DNA from: Paramacrobiotus metropolitanus
Lineage: Eukaryota > Tardigrada > Eutardigrada > Parachela > Macrobiotidae
Direction: 5' to 3'
Assembly (NCBI RefSeq): GCF_019649055.1
Contig: NW_026570331.1
Span: forward strand, 62,001 to 126,000
Length of the DNA stretch: 64,000 bases
The notes below the pieces were generated by a model. It did no database searches and had not been told where the DNA came from. It worked only from the letters and a program-made list of their open reading frames with translations. Below are positions 11,066-22,081 of the stretch, piece after piece; the first letter of the stretch is position 1, and every line of letters starts with the position of its first letter. A program made the position numbers and the translations under genes.

Positions 11066-12037
11066 GTAAAAATTTCAAATGAATAGTAAAAAATTGCCAG
11101 AAAATACAGGAAAATCTACAGATCGTCCCTGCTGGCAGCACCGCTGCTGGCAGGGACGGCGTCCCGATTGCCCAAAAATAAATAAAAAAATTCGGAAAAA
11201 ATTCCTAATAACTGGAAATAAATCGCGAAAAAATATCTAAAAATACGGAGACGTTACCTGTAAGAATTGCCACTGCTGACAGTCAAGCGATTTAGAACGG
11301 CTACAAATTCCAATAAAGCATCGCAAGTAGAATGTAAGACGGATGACTTCGTATATTAATTACAGCGGAAATCAAGGTGCTCCGATGGCATGTTCCGCTG
11401 CTAATACTGTATATGTATTAGCAGTGAGCTTAACTTAGATGTGTGAGCACTCATTCTGTGCCATACTGCACTATAATGAAGAGAATAACGGGTTGTAGTA
11501 CCTGATGAAACAATAATGCCCCCCATGTCCGTCATGGCTAATACATGAGATCACACTCTGACAATATTAGTACATATTGTTGGTATTGTTGGTTTGTGCT
11601 TGCTGTGTTAATAAAAATCAAAGAAACTCCACGCTGCATTTCAGCAAGCGACAGCTCCGTAGCATGCGGAAAGGGACTTCGGTCCCGTACCATAGCCATA
11701 TAAAGATCCGCATGGTAGATTACACACACAGACACACACATTGGTACTGGGCCATGTGGTACCGCTGCATACAGCAGCATAGCGCACTTGGCGACCCGTA
11801 CATGCTCCCTTACAAAGCGTATTAGCATAACCACCGCTACACAACGACCTGGATTTATTTGCGTTATCTGGAAGAACCCGTAATTCTGCCCGCCCCTGTT
11901 CCGTGTGTACCCATCTCATCCCACCTGTTGTACGTGTTGTAAGTAGTTGGTACGCATGTTTGGCTGCTGTAACGAGTAACGAGATATTTGTGTGATCGTT
12001 CTGTAGGTGTGCAAGGCGTACTACTCGCAAGCTGACC
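11066..12037. other. Non-coding left arm of the Polinton
   Basis: Nearly 1 kb without a supported gene. It contains the terminal hairpins, a palindrome around GCTAATACTGTATATGTATTAGC (about 11398-11422) and a short CA-rich run near 11720-11740. Several overlapping frames on both strands show no recognisable family. Confidence 0.5.
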
Positions 12038-14126
12038 ATGTCTCTGAACAAGGTAAAGCAACCCGAAATGATTTTGTAGTGATTTACCTACTTTTTGTCC
12101 TGAAGAATTTTGTTATCGTATTTTAAATACGACAACAGTTTTGCTGACTTATTTTATTCTGAAAAAACTATTTTCATCCAATTTTAAGCCTAGAAACTTT
12201 TTACACATAATGTAATGCAGAAAACTTTTTACGCTTATTTTAATGCGAAAAATTTTTTTAGCCTTATTTTAAACCGAAAAACTTTTTCCGCCATATTGTA
12301 CACCGAAAAACTTTTTTGCCTAATTTAAAGTCGAAAAACTTTTTTACACTTAATTTAATGCGAAAAAACTTTTTACGCTTATTTTAATGCGGAAAATTTT
12401 ATGATTTTTATTTTTAACCGAAAAACTTTTCCGCCCTATTTTACGCCGAAAAACTTTTTCGCCTAATTTAAAGTCGAAAAACTTTTTACACTTAATTTAG
12501 TGCGAAAAACTTTTGATGCCTATTTTAATGCGAAAAACTTTTTAGCCTTATTTTGAGACGTTAAACTTTTTCCGCCCTATTTTAAAGCACCATCTAATTT
12601 TAAATCTAAAAACTTTTTTCACTTAATTTAATGCGATTAACTTTTTCCGCCTTATATAAACTGAAAAACTTTTCTTTACAGATTTTAAGCTCAAAAACTT
12701 ATTTTTAACCGAAAAACTTTTCCGCCCTATTTTACACCGAAAAACTTTTTCGCCTAATTTAAAGTCGAAAAACTTTTTACACTTAATTTAGTGCGAAAAA
12801 CTTTTGACGCCTATTTTAATGCGAAAAACTTTTTAGCATTATTTTGAAACGATAACCTTTTTGCCGCCCTATTTTACACTGAAAAACTTTTTTCATCTAA
12901 TTTTAAGTCTAAAAACTTTTTTCACTTAATTTAGTGCGAAAAACTTTGCAGCCTTATTTCAATGCAAACAATTTTCAGCCTTATTTTAAAACGAAAAAAC
13001 TTTTTAATCGTATTCTAAACCTAAAAATTTTATATTCTTATATCAGTGAAAAATTATTTGTATTCTGGAACCGTTTACAGTTTTTTTCTTGAAGGTTATT
13101 TTAATTTATTCTTGTTTTTTTTTCTTACGTTTGTAGCAATTGAACAATGAGTGGCGCAAGCTAATGACGGCTGCCCCGTATACGAGCGCCCCTGAGGCGG
13201 CGCGTAAGCTTCTGGTGATTGCAGCATCCGGAAGTGCCGATGAACGTAATCAGTTCTACGAAAATGCGGTAAGGATTTTAATGGGGTAGTTTTTAAAAAG
13301 GAAAAAAAAAGGGAAAAAAAGAATAGGGGTTGACCGTTGACCAGGTGTTGTTTCTGTTTGCAGCGTGCAGTTTTGGATAGCACCCGTGATGTTGAGGACT
13401 GTGCGGCCAGCATCCAGCGAAACGCGATTCTTTGTGTGGACGCGTTAAGCGATTCAGTGACTAAAATTCAGCACGAGCTCAGCAGTATGCGTAAGGCGTT
13501 AGCGAAAGCACTGGTGGAAACTGAGAGAGCTCAGAGCAAGAGAGACATTGTTATGGCCGTTCTCCGTAAGCGTACTGCCCATCCGGAGTGGTTCTGCCGG
13601 GAAGAATACCGTGAGCCAGAGCCGTTGACCAAGAAACGAAAGGTCAACGAAGGTAAAGCTGGAGCCATAACCAGCGAGGATGGCTCAACAATGTATCCTG
13701 AACGTTTTGACAAAACTGATAACCAATTCGAAGACGTAAGTTCTATATGGTTTGGAATGGACTTATGGTTATGTTGTATGGTTGATTTTTTTTCTTCTGT
13801 AGTTGGTGATGAAGCATGAAAAAGGCTTTCGAGATATGATGATTAAGAGCCTGTGCCAGGTTCCAGTTCAGAATGGGTTCAGGGAGTTGGCTTCCATGGC
13901 GGCTGACCTGAAATCAGAATTCGACACTTGTGTGCGCGAAAACCTGCTAGCCGATGACGAAGTTCCAAAACGTACCTGCATCCAGGCAATGGTGGATTGC
14001 TACGTAAACGGGTTTAAAGCCGAGGACGTGAAGAAGTTCCAGGAGGCAAAGTATGAGGCGGTGGTGTTCATAGAAGACTTGAACGCTGAATATGTGTCAG
14101 CACTAGAGGACTTGGATTCTGAGTAA
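12038..14126 (+). CDS. Spliced Polinton protein with nuclear localisation signal, function unknown
   Basis: Four exons, all phase 0 with GT/AG borders: 12038-12052, 13137-13268, 13364-13735 and 13803-14126, giving 280 residues. The protein is rich in charged helical sequence, possibly coiled coil around KIQHELSSMRKALAKALVE. It carries an SV40-like basic signal LTKKRKV and an acidic C-terminus. I do not recognise the family. As the first gene of the left arm, upstream of F-box and polymerase genes, it may be an early or regulatory nuclear protein, but that is inference. Intron 1 is filled by a 1-kb minisatellite. Confidence 0.6.
12090..13070. repeat. AT-rich minisatellite in an intron
   Basis: About 30 degenerate units of ~30-35 bp built on GAAAAACTTTTT plus a spacer such as CGCCTATTTTAATGC. 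A higher-order duplication is visible: roughly 12410-12560 is repeated at 12700-12855. The array occupies nearly all of intron 1 of the 12038-14126 gene. It encodes nothing convincing. Confidence 0.85.
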
Positions 14127-14330
14127 TAGCGATTAGTTTAAGGATAAATAATGTTTTCGTACAAAATGTTTGAAAAAAAATAACAAACTTTGAACTAATG
14201 TACCAACGTTTATGCCAAGTAATTCTAGTCCGTTTAATCAAGATATCTGCATAATTATATTGAAAAAAAATTAACAATCAATACCATATCAAGCCAATCA
14301 AGTACAAGCTAGCAATGCTATACAGCTAGG

Positions 14331-14340
14331 TATATAAAAG
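14331..14340 (+). promoter_or_regulatory. TATA box of Polinton F-box gene
   Basis: TATATAAAAG lies 69 bp before the ATG at 14409, in the gap after the previous gene's stop. Confidence 0.6.
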
Positions 14341-14408
14341 CACTCGACGCAACGCACGAACGGCTCATTTCCAGTTTTTGTAAGTCATTTGCTTAATAAG
14401 TCACTACA

Positions 14409-15571
14409 ATGAAGCGTAGCATTCAGCTAGAAGGTTCTCCTTGTAAATATTGCAAGTGTTTTCATGACAGCGATGAAGAAGAGCAGATTGTTACGGAGGC
14501 GTGTCCCGAATGTCAACCGGTGCCGAAGGAGGTGTTCAAGGATTTCCAACTCCCAAGAGTTTCCAACCGCTTTCTCCACTGCTTCGATCACCAGTTGGAG
14601 GGTGTACTGAAGTGGTACGCCACGTCCCCCAGGAAGCGACCCAATTCAGCCGGAGAACCAGGCGACCTTGGTTGTGCGATGTGCACATGGAGGGACGGCG
14701 TGGAGACGGTGTATGCCGGTAATGCAGCGGACAGTCTTGAAGCTCAAGGCGCCAGGGATATCTGGACGTCGACACCACTCACCAGGAATTGGTTGCGACA
14801 GTACACCGAACCGGATGGATGCGGGCTTCCATTTTACCAGCAGGACACGATGAAGTACATCGTTTCCTTGATGACCCCCATTGACTTATATCATCTGAAG
14901 CGGGTTTCATCGGCGTTCAACTTCTACGCAGAAGAAGAAATAGCTGCTCGAGCTTCCAAACCCGAGGTCATCTTCAAAGCTTCGGATGTGGATAACTACA
15001 CCAATGAAGGCATCCATCCTCCGTGCGACAGGTTGTACTGTGAAGTTCGAAATTTTAGCAAGAAGCTGTTTTGCGTAGTGTCCAACCGCACGAAATGCAT
15101 CACCTTTGACATGAGGGAAAGCAACGGGGCCTACATCAATCATATGCACGACCATTTCTGCACGGTACTGCTGGTTCTGCAGGACGTTGCACCGGAGCTG
15201 CGCCATATCACCGTTAGGGGAGGTTTCATGAGTGTTAGGGCGATTCTGGAGACCGTGGAATGGATAAACACGCTGGAGTTGGAGGACGTCTATGTCTACG
15301 GATTCCGCCATCTTATTCCTGGATATGTGCACTCGGACATGTCGTACCTTGAGTGCGGGTGGATGAGAACGGAGAAATCGTATGTATCATTCTTTTAAGC
15401 TTTAGTCATAGAGTCGTGCTGCGTTGTACTAATCGCTCTGTACGTTGTAGATATCTTAAGCTTAATGCTTTGTTCGCTCGTGGAGCAAACCAGCCTCACC
15501 ATGTCATCCATGTCGCCGAGGAATTGCTGGACACTTTCCATCTGACCTCCAAGGATCCACTCCCCATCTGA
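14409..15571 (+). CDS. Polinton-encoded F-box-like protein
   Basis: Exons 14409-15379 and 15451-15571 give 363 residues. Residues ~1-40 hold paired cysteines (CKYCKC, CPEC). Residues ~145-180 resemble an F-box (LPFYQQDTMKYIVSLM, then LYHLKRVSSAFN). F-box proteins hand substrates to SCF ubiquitin ligases; viral ones commonly redirect host degradation, which would be its inferred role. The last residues before the stop at 15569 lie next to a second frame that reads on as plausible protein (feature at 15541-15840), so a one-base break near 15550 may have shortened it. Related in type, not clearly in sequence, to the host F-box genes of this window. Confidence 0.55.
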
Positions 15572-15840
15572 GGACTACGCCTCATCTACGTACGGTTTGG
15601 CGGACAATCTGCGAGTACTGGTTAACACGCCTGGACTGCCGCGGGATCGATGCAGTGGAGAGCATCATGCGCAAAGTGACATCCAACGACGCGTTCTCAA
15701 TCTACAGTGCAGTGCGTATTTGTGGAGACGATATGAACATTGGCTACCTCAACGAATTTCGGTACTATATGTTACGTTTACTACTAGCTGCACGCGGTAT
15801 GGCTTTTCCACGTATGATTAACTGTTTCTGTAAATTGTGT
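15541..15840 (+). pseudogene. Probable C-terminal remainder of the F-box gene in another frame
   Basis: From about 15541 a different frame reads TVWRTICEYWLTRLDCRGID and continues through VRICGDDMNIGYLNEF with protein-like composition, ending at 15927. A possible donor (CG|GTACTATAT) near 15760 could end the exon. I infer it is the downstream part of the preceding gene after a single-base indel; alternatively it is an independent small gene. Confidence 0.35.
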
Positions 15841-16063
15841 CACCAGGCACATCAAAGGTTGTTGATAGACGCAAAATCTTGTTTTGGCAAAGGAACTAGT
15901 TTACGTATGCTTGATTATGCTTTGTAATCTTTGGTCACAAACTTTGACTTCTGTTAGCTTTCTTCTTTTTTTTTTTCGCGGGTGGTGGGTAGCCCTTGTT
16001 TACGATTTGCTGTTAGTCGATAAGGCGTGTTAGAACTTGACCGATTTTAATAAGAATAACAAG

Positions 16064-16072
16064 TATATAAAG
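16064..16072 (+). promoter_or_regulatory. TATA box of the polymerase gene
   Basis: TATATAAAG lies 97 bp upstream of the chosen ATG at 16169. Confidence 0.6.
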
Positions 16073-16168
16073 CCGTGAACGTCATTCAGCAGGGTAATCA
16101 TAATTCGAAGGAGTCTCTTGAGTTCATTAGCTGTGTACACATTACAAGTTGTGTTTATTGAGCGAAAA

Positions 16169-19100
16169 ATGGATGAGCATTCTGACAACCACGAAGAAGA
16201 AGAAGAAGAAGATGGCTTAGGTAGCATCCCTAGCATTTCAGAAGATAATCTGCTACTTGAGCAGGTAGCAGATACTTATTCTCAGAAATGGAAAACTGCA
16301 CTTGCGGTTTTTCAGTGCCGCATCGCGCCCGAGTTGTTTGATGTTCCGTTTTCACGCCTCTGTGGAGTAATAGAAAGCATTTTTGAAGAACTGCTTAACA
16401 GAATTTTGGTAGACAAAATTCAGCCTTGGTATATGGTACGCGTGCAATTATACAGCGATCATTTGCGAAAGAAGATTCCTATTTGGACACCGTTAATGCG
16501 GCGGGACGAACTAACTGTGGATCGTATCATGGCGCGCGTGGAACGGGTGATGCAAAGTTCAACAAGCTTTCGCTTGGATGAAAGCTTCAGGATTGAAGTC
16601 CAGTACACAGAAACGCCGGATGGTGGAGGTAATGACAATCTAGTGATTCCTGAAAGCGTTAAAAGGCTACTGAAAAACAAGATGTCTATCGTGCGCATAA
16701 AGAACGACGATAATTTATGTTTACCACGGTCCCTAGTAACGGCTAAAGCCTTAGCAGATGACGATCTGCAGCTGTATTCAACGCTACGTGACACCAGGGC
16801 ACATAAGCACCCAGAAAAGCAGCATAAGGATCAGCAGACATTATTGGCGAAACAGCTGGTAATAGCTGCAGGCCTGACGGAGCGGCGCTACAGCCTGGAC
16901 GACGTAGAGACTTTTCAAAAGTTACTAAGCGATTATCAAATCATAATTGTTGGACTGGAACAGCTTAACAGCATTATCTTTGCTGGCGAATTCAGGGAAA
17001 AACGCTTAATGCTATTGTATTATGCCAACCATTTTGACGTTTTAACATCTCTTCAAGGGTGGTACGAAAAAAGCAAATGGTGTTTTCATTGTAATCAGGG
17101 GTACTCTCACGAAGGTGATCATCGCTGTAAATATACCTGCAAGCTTTGCTTGCGCGAAAGGTGTGAGCTCGAAGCAAACTTTGCGCGATACTGTGCGGGA
17201 TGCAATCGAACGGGCTTTAGAAACAACGAGTGTTTTAACCACCACCTTGCAAAGACAGCGAAAAGCACAAACCATAACAAAAAGAAAAGCATTTGCGAAA
17301 AATTCAAGGTCTGCATAGATTGCTCAGCATTCATAAAGACGAACGTGAAACGAGGATACGGGACAGACCATGTATGCGGCGAAATTTATTGTTCGGTTTG
17401 CCTGTGTTATGTATTACCGGAGCACCATGACTGCTATATTAAACCCGAGAAACTTGACGACAAAGTATTAGCCAAGCACAAATCTGCTAGTTTCATGTAC
17501 TTTGATTTCGAGACGTACCCCGACGGTAGTGGAAAGCACATCCCAAATTTTTGTGTAATACAAGTGCAAGAAGATGGAAAGCCCATTGAAACCCGCCAAT
17601 TTCCCGAGGACATCAGCAACATTGGCAAAGACATTGCAGGCGATGTCTGTGAATTTATTTTCCAAGAAAAGCATGCTGGATTCTTTTGTTTGGCACATAA
17701 CTTTAGAGGGTAAGAAATTTTAGTTCTTCTTCTGTTTCACACAACATGAAATACGTTGAAAGTATACAGCTTACGGATAAAGTGGTGGGCTTTCTAGGTT
17801 CGATGGCTATTTTATTTTAAAATGGCTGCTTCAGAAAGGTCAAGCGCCTGACGTTATCATGAAAGGTTCCCAAATCACGCACCTGCGCGATCGGGAGTTT
17901 GGCATTAACTTTCGGGATACGCTCAATTATGTTCCTTTGTCATTGGACAACTGGGCGAAATCATTCGCCGTTGAGGAAACTAAAGGTAAATTTCCACATG
18001 TCCTGAACCGACCACAATTTTGGAACACAGTTATTGACTATCCGGACATTGAAAAGTTCAACTACCGATTTATGAGCGATAAAGAAAAACATGCATTTAT
18101 GGAATTCTATAATGAAGACAAAGCTTTAAAAGAGGATTGTATGACGTCAACAAGGAACTGGCTGCCTATTGCCACCAAGACGTGACCACGCTACGTTGTT
18201 GTGCAATGCAGCTGCGCGAACTTTTTTCAAAATTACGGATGGACTATGTATTTTTCAATCCGGTTTAACCCTTCCAAGTGTTTGTCATTATTTTTGGAGG
18301 TCCAGGCTGCTAAAGCCTTTGGAAGTTGAGGTTATTCGTATGCCCAGCAACAGAATATCCTCCAATAAAGCTCAATTCATGGTTACAGTGTATAAGTCAG
18401 AGCCAAGGTATTGAACTGGAGCGAGAATTCAAAATTGGTGCATTATTCATTGATGGGTACCATCTGGAAAGTCGAACTGCATATGAATTTTATGGGTGCG
18501 TGCACCATGGCCATCCAATATGCACGAATCCAAGTACACGCCACCCGCATCAGGACGCCACAATGGGTGAGTTGTACGAGCGAACCGTACGGCGCGAAGG
18601 AATGTTGAAAAAGCTTAAAATCAATATTGTGAGCGTTTGGGAATGTGAATATGACAGTCGCATTAAAAACGACGCTAATTTTGCTACTGCTATAAAGAAC
18701 ATACGGATTGTTGAACCGCTTGACCCGAGAAAAGCATTGTTCGGAGGACGAGTAAATGCCCTAGTGTTAGACTATAAGGTCAAGCCTGGAGAGAAGATAA
18801 TGTACTTGGATGTTGTATCCGAATATCCATATGTCAATAAAAACAAGCGCTATCCGGTTGGCAAGCATAAAAGAATTACTAATAATTTTAAAACCTTGGA
18901 TAACTATTTCGGAATTATGCATTGCAAAATATTACCGCCTCGCAACCTGATGATACCGATATTACCGGCGCATTTCGATAAACTGATTTTCACGTTATGC
19001 CGCACCTGCGCTGAAGAAAAGAATCAGCAAGTTTGCACGCACGAGGATCCGGAGCAAAGAGCTCTGACGGGGACTTGGTGCACACTAGAACTACAAGAAG

Positions 19101-20335
19101 CCGTGAAAAATGGTTATGAACTAATGGAAATTCACGAAGTATGGCACTATCCCGACAGCAGAGAGCGCTTTTTTGCTGATTATATTGATTTGTTCCTGGC
19201 GCTTAAAGTGCAAGCTTCTGGCTGGCCGGCTGATATTAAAACTCCAGAGCAGCAAGATGCGTTTCTGGACCACTTTTTCCAAACGGAAGGCATCCGGTTG
19301 GACGGTTCCAAAATAAGCTGGAATCCGGGACTGCGGCAGCTCGCTAAGTTGTGCCTGAACAGGTTAGTGCTTGATTTTTTTTGTTTGTTTGGTGTCGGTC
19401 ATACACTAAGAGTAGTTGTAGTATTAGTAATTTATGCTATGGTGTTTACAGCTTTTGGGGCCGGCTGGGAATGAGAAATAACCTTCTCAGCACAGTTTTC
19501 GTGAACACTGTGAAGGATTTTCTGCACTATTTAACGTCTTCAGAATTCGAAATCCATGATTATGACGTATTTTCGGATGACGTTGTACAAATAATGTACA
19601 CGAGGAAGGATGCTATGGTTCCGACTAACCCGAAAACGAACGTGGTTCTAGCAGCGTAAGTGATAATAGTTTCAGTTTTAGTGCTTCATTTAAATCAGGT
19701 AAATTAGACTTGTACTTATTTTTTGCTGTCAGGTTTACAACGGCACACGCAAGATTACATTTATTGAAATTCATGCAAAGAGCTGGCGAGCGATTACTAT
19801 ACTTTGATACGGTAAGAGCTAAAGCATTAGCGTAAAGCATATGAAACTAGAAGAAACGAGAAAAAACATAGTTTTTAAATTGTAGGACAGCATTATCTTT
19901 GTTCAGCGTCCAGGTGATGAGCCGTTTGAAACCGGGTCCACTCTGGGGATGTTAAGTAATGAGCTGGCCGAGGACGACTTCATTACGCGCTTCTGTAGTA
20001 CTGGTCCAAAATCTTACAGCTACGTTACGGCATCTGGGCAGGAGGTCTGTAAAATCAAAGGATTTGAAATTAATAAACTTACAGGAACGGTGTTGAATTT
20101 TGATTCGATGTTGAAAATCGCAACCCAACCTCTCCAAGATGAGACCGCCTCCGATAGCGCTCATGGTAACGTTCAGCCCGAGTCCCTTTCCGTCACATAT
20201 GGTAGTACTATTCGCCGGAAGAAACGGACATATGAAATCCAAGATGTGCCTATGACAAAGCGGTTCAAAAAGACGTACGACAAACGACGCATCTTAGATG
20301 ACTTTACTACTGTGCCATACGGTTACGTACCATAG
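16169..20335 (+). CDS. polB: Protein-primed DNA polymerase B of the Polinton, frame-broken
   Basis: Exons 16169-17709, 17798-19362, 19452-19655, 19733-19811 and 19886-20335, about 1,280 codons. I start at the ATG at 16169, after the TATA box. The N-terminal part has the Polinton-type stretch NDDNLCLPRSLV and Cys/His clusters (residues ~340-460). Exonuclease motifs follow: FDFETYPDG (Exo I), AHNFRG/FDGYF (Exo II, split by intron 1) and AYCHQDVTTL (Exo III). Polymerase motifs: LDVVSEYPYVN (A), NSFWGRLGMR (B, split by intron 3) and YFDTDSIIF (C, split by intron 4). The second exon has three frame breaks, near 18138, 18265 and 18350. It would replicate the element from its termini; with the breaks it is probably inactive in this copy unless they are sequence errors. 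Confidence 0.9.
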
Positions 20336-20566
20336 CCCTTTGATCATGAACTTGAATGTTGGCATTGTGTCGTTATTGAAAGTAAAGTCCAGGGTGGTGT
20401 TGGCTTCGTCGATACTGGCGGCGGCTGATGGCCGATAGGGTAGAAAAGTGGTGACGGTTCCAAAAGTAATGCCCGATAAAATCAGAACAAGTGCTAGCAG
20501 ACTACCAAAAAAAGCAATCGTAATGACAACGCATATCGCTCGACGCCTTTCCTCAGCAGGGTCCAT
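20294..20566 (-). CDS. Small membrane protein, unknown
   Basis: 90 residues starting MDPAEERRR, then one clear transmembrane helix (VVITIAFFGSLLALVLILSG), then a polar part with two N-x-S/T sites. It overlaps the polymerase 3' end by 42 bp on the opposite strand and is divergent from the ADP-ribosylglycohydrolase gene. The topology suggests a single-pass type II protein. Family not recognised. Confidence 0.45.
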   Translation of the reverse strand: MDPAEERRRAICVVITIAFFGSLLALVLILSGITFGTVTTFLPYRPSAAASIDEANTTLDFTFNNDTMPTFKFMIKGLWYVTVWHSSKVI

Positions 20567-20578
20567 GGTAATGCAGGA

Positions 20579-20586
20579 TATATAAA
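20579..20586 (+). promoter_or_regulatory. TATA box of the ADP-ribosylglycohydrolase gene
   Basis: TATATAAA lies 100 bp before the ATG at 20686. On the opposite strand the same site lies only 12 bp from the small membrane protein's ATG, too close to serve it in the usual way. Confidence 0.55.
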
Positions 20587-20685
20587 CGGACGCAATTTAG
20601 ACAGCTAAGAAACAGTTAGGGAAAACGAAACGTGCAACTGAAGTTTTGTCAGTTTTGCTGCAGTTTATATAGTAGTCGATAGAAC

Positions 20686-21864
20686 ATGTCTGGATGTGAA
20701 CCCGAAAATGTTCGTTTATCATCAACATCGACATCGCCACCACCATCGCCCGGAACAATGGATGCCATTCAGCACATTATCTGGCAAGGTGACTGGCAAG
20801 GTGGATTGCACGATAGGTTAAAAGGTTGCCTCGTGGGGAGTGTTGTTGCCAGCAGCTTTGGTCGTCTGTTCAATACACCCTTCTACAGAAGCCATTTACC
20901 AACCTTGAGAGAAGTTCATGAGCGGTGTGCTGATGTGGCCAAGGATCCTTGTTATGTGCGTTGTGGGTTTAGTGGAACAGTTGCTCTGGTGGTTCTCGAA
21001 GTAACTGTAGGTTGCTATACAGTCGAGCGTGACTATATAGCCGATGGACTGGGTAAAGCGTTAGGATCATCCAACTACTTTGGGGGTAGTAAGCACATGG
21101 AGCGTTTATTGAAAGAGTTTCATCGGCGATGGAATGCTACAAGCAGCGAGAGCAACTTTGCTCTTCGACGAGATGACGAAGCTTACGTTTGTGGGCCTGC
21201 AAGAAGTGCGCACGGTGGGCAGGGCTCTCACGGGTATCACGGAGCAGTGATGGCTGCAGCGGTGGCTTTGTACTACTGCCGCGAACCTAGTTGCTTCCTC
21301 CGGAGAGAAGTCGAGAAGTGTGTAGCCATCACACATGCGCATCGTTTGGGGATTGATGGAGCTGTGCTGTTTGCCTTTGGTTTACAGGAAGCGTGTGATA
21401 GCGCCCGCACAGCTTCAGTGACGACCTTTTTGAAACGGCTAGAGGATTATGCTTCAACTCTCGAACCACCATTTGGAGAGAACATGATAGCTGCCAATGC
21501 GTTATACGTAAACCATAGCGTACTGCGTTCGCCGGCAGACATTATCCGACTGTATCCGAATGTTAACTCGCGCGCCGCACAGGACTTTGTTCCGCTGGCT
21601 ATGGTCATGGCATTCGTGGGTGGAAACCTGCAGTGGTGGTCTGGATATAACATCATGTCACCTTGGAAGCGAATGGTCCAGAGCTGCATTGCCCTTGGAG
21701 GTGACACGGATGGTCGTACGTTCATGGCAGGCGCATTATATGGAGCTTTCTATGGACTTTCGTCTGACCAACGTGAGTTTGAGGCGATGCCCGAGATAAC
21801 GGAAGCAAACAATGCTAGTACTTTAGCTGATGCATTGTATAAAGGGTGTCCACCCGATGACTAA
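20686..21864 (+). CDS. ADP-ribosylglycohydrolase-family protein with incomplete metal site
   Basis: 392 residues, unspliced. Family signatures are the N-terminal DRLKGCLVGSVVASSFG, the middle ITHAHRLGIDGAVLFA and the C-terminal GGDTDGRTFMAGALYGAFYG (family: GDTD then GALxGA). These enzymes (ARH/DraG) remove ADP-ribose from proteins using two Mg2+ ions. The first metal motif, TDDT in active members, appears replaced by GFSGTVALVV near residue 97, and the Thr after the second GDTD is Gly. By family knowledge this predicts weak or no hydrolysis, so an ADP-ribose binder is possible. A Ser/Pro/Thr-rich tail of ~25 residues precedes the fold. In a virus-like element it may counter PARP-type defence (inference). 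Confidence 0.8.
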   Translation: MSGCEPENVRLSSTSTSPPPSPGTMDAIQHIIWQGDWQGGLHDRLKGCLVGSVVASSFGRLFNTPFYRSHLPTLREVHERCADVAKDPCYVRCGFSGTVALVVLEVTVGCYTVERDYIADGLGKALGSSNYFGGSKHMERLLKEFHRRWNATSSESNFALRRDDEAYVCGPARSAHGGQGSHGYHGAVMAAAVALYYCREPSCFLRREVEKCVAITHAHRLGIDGAVLFAFGLQEACDSARTASVTTFLKRLEDYASTLEPPFGENMIAANALYVNHSVLRSPADIIRLYPNVNSRAAQDFVPLAMVMAFVGGNLQWWSGYNIMSPWKRMVQSCIALGGDTDGRTFMAGALYGAFYGLSSDQREFEAMPEITEANNASTLADALYKGCPPDD

Positions 21865-21913
21865 AAACAAAAGCAAGAATAAACATGCTGCTGTTTTAAC
21901 CTATTTAGTTGGC

Positions 21914-21920
21914 TATAAAA
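21914..21920 (+). promoter_or_regulatory. TATA box before the 22082 gene
   Basis: TATAAAA lies 162 bp before the ATG at 22082; the distance leaves room for a 5' UTR of about 130 bases. Confidence 0.4.
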
Positions 21921-22081
21921 TGAGTAGGTCGGCTCGTGTTTCTGATGTTAGTGCATAGAGTTTGCGTATTCCTGCCTCCACTTTGATTTAGTTGTCCATT
22001 ATTCTGTTTGTCTGCTTTGAGTTTAAAGCGTTATCGTAGCGTGTTACCGTTATTTGTGAGTATTTTTAAATTTTCACCGCA

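Noticed and set aside
12090-13070. CRISPR-like array
   Set aside because: Units are degenerate, lack unique spacers and lie in a eukaryotic intron; this is a minisatellite.
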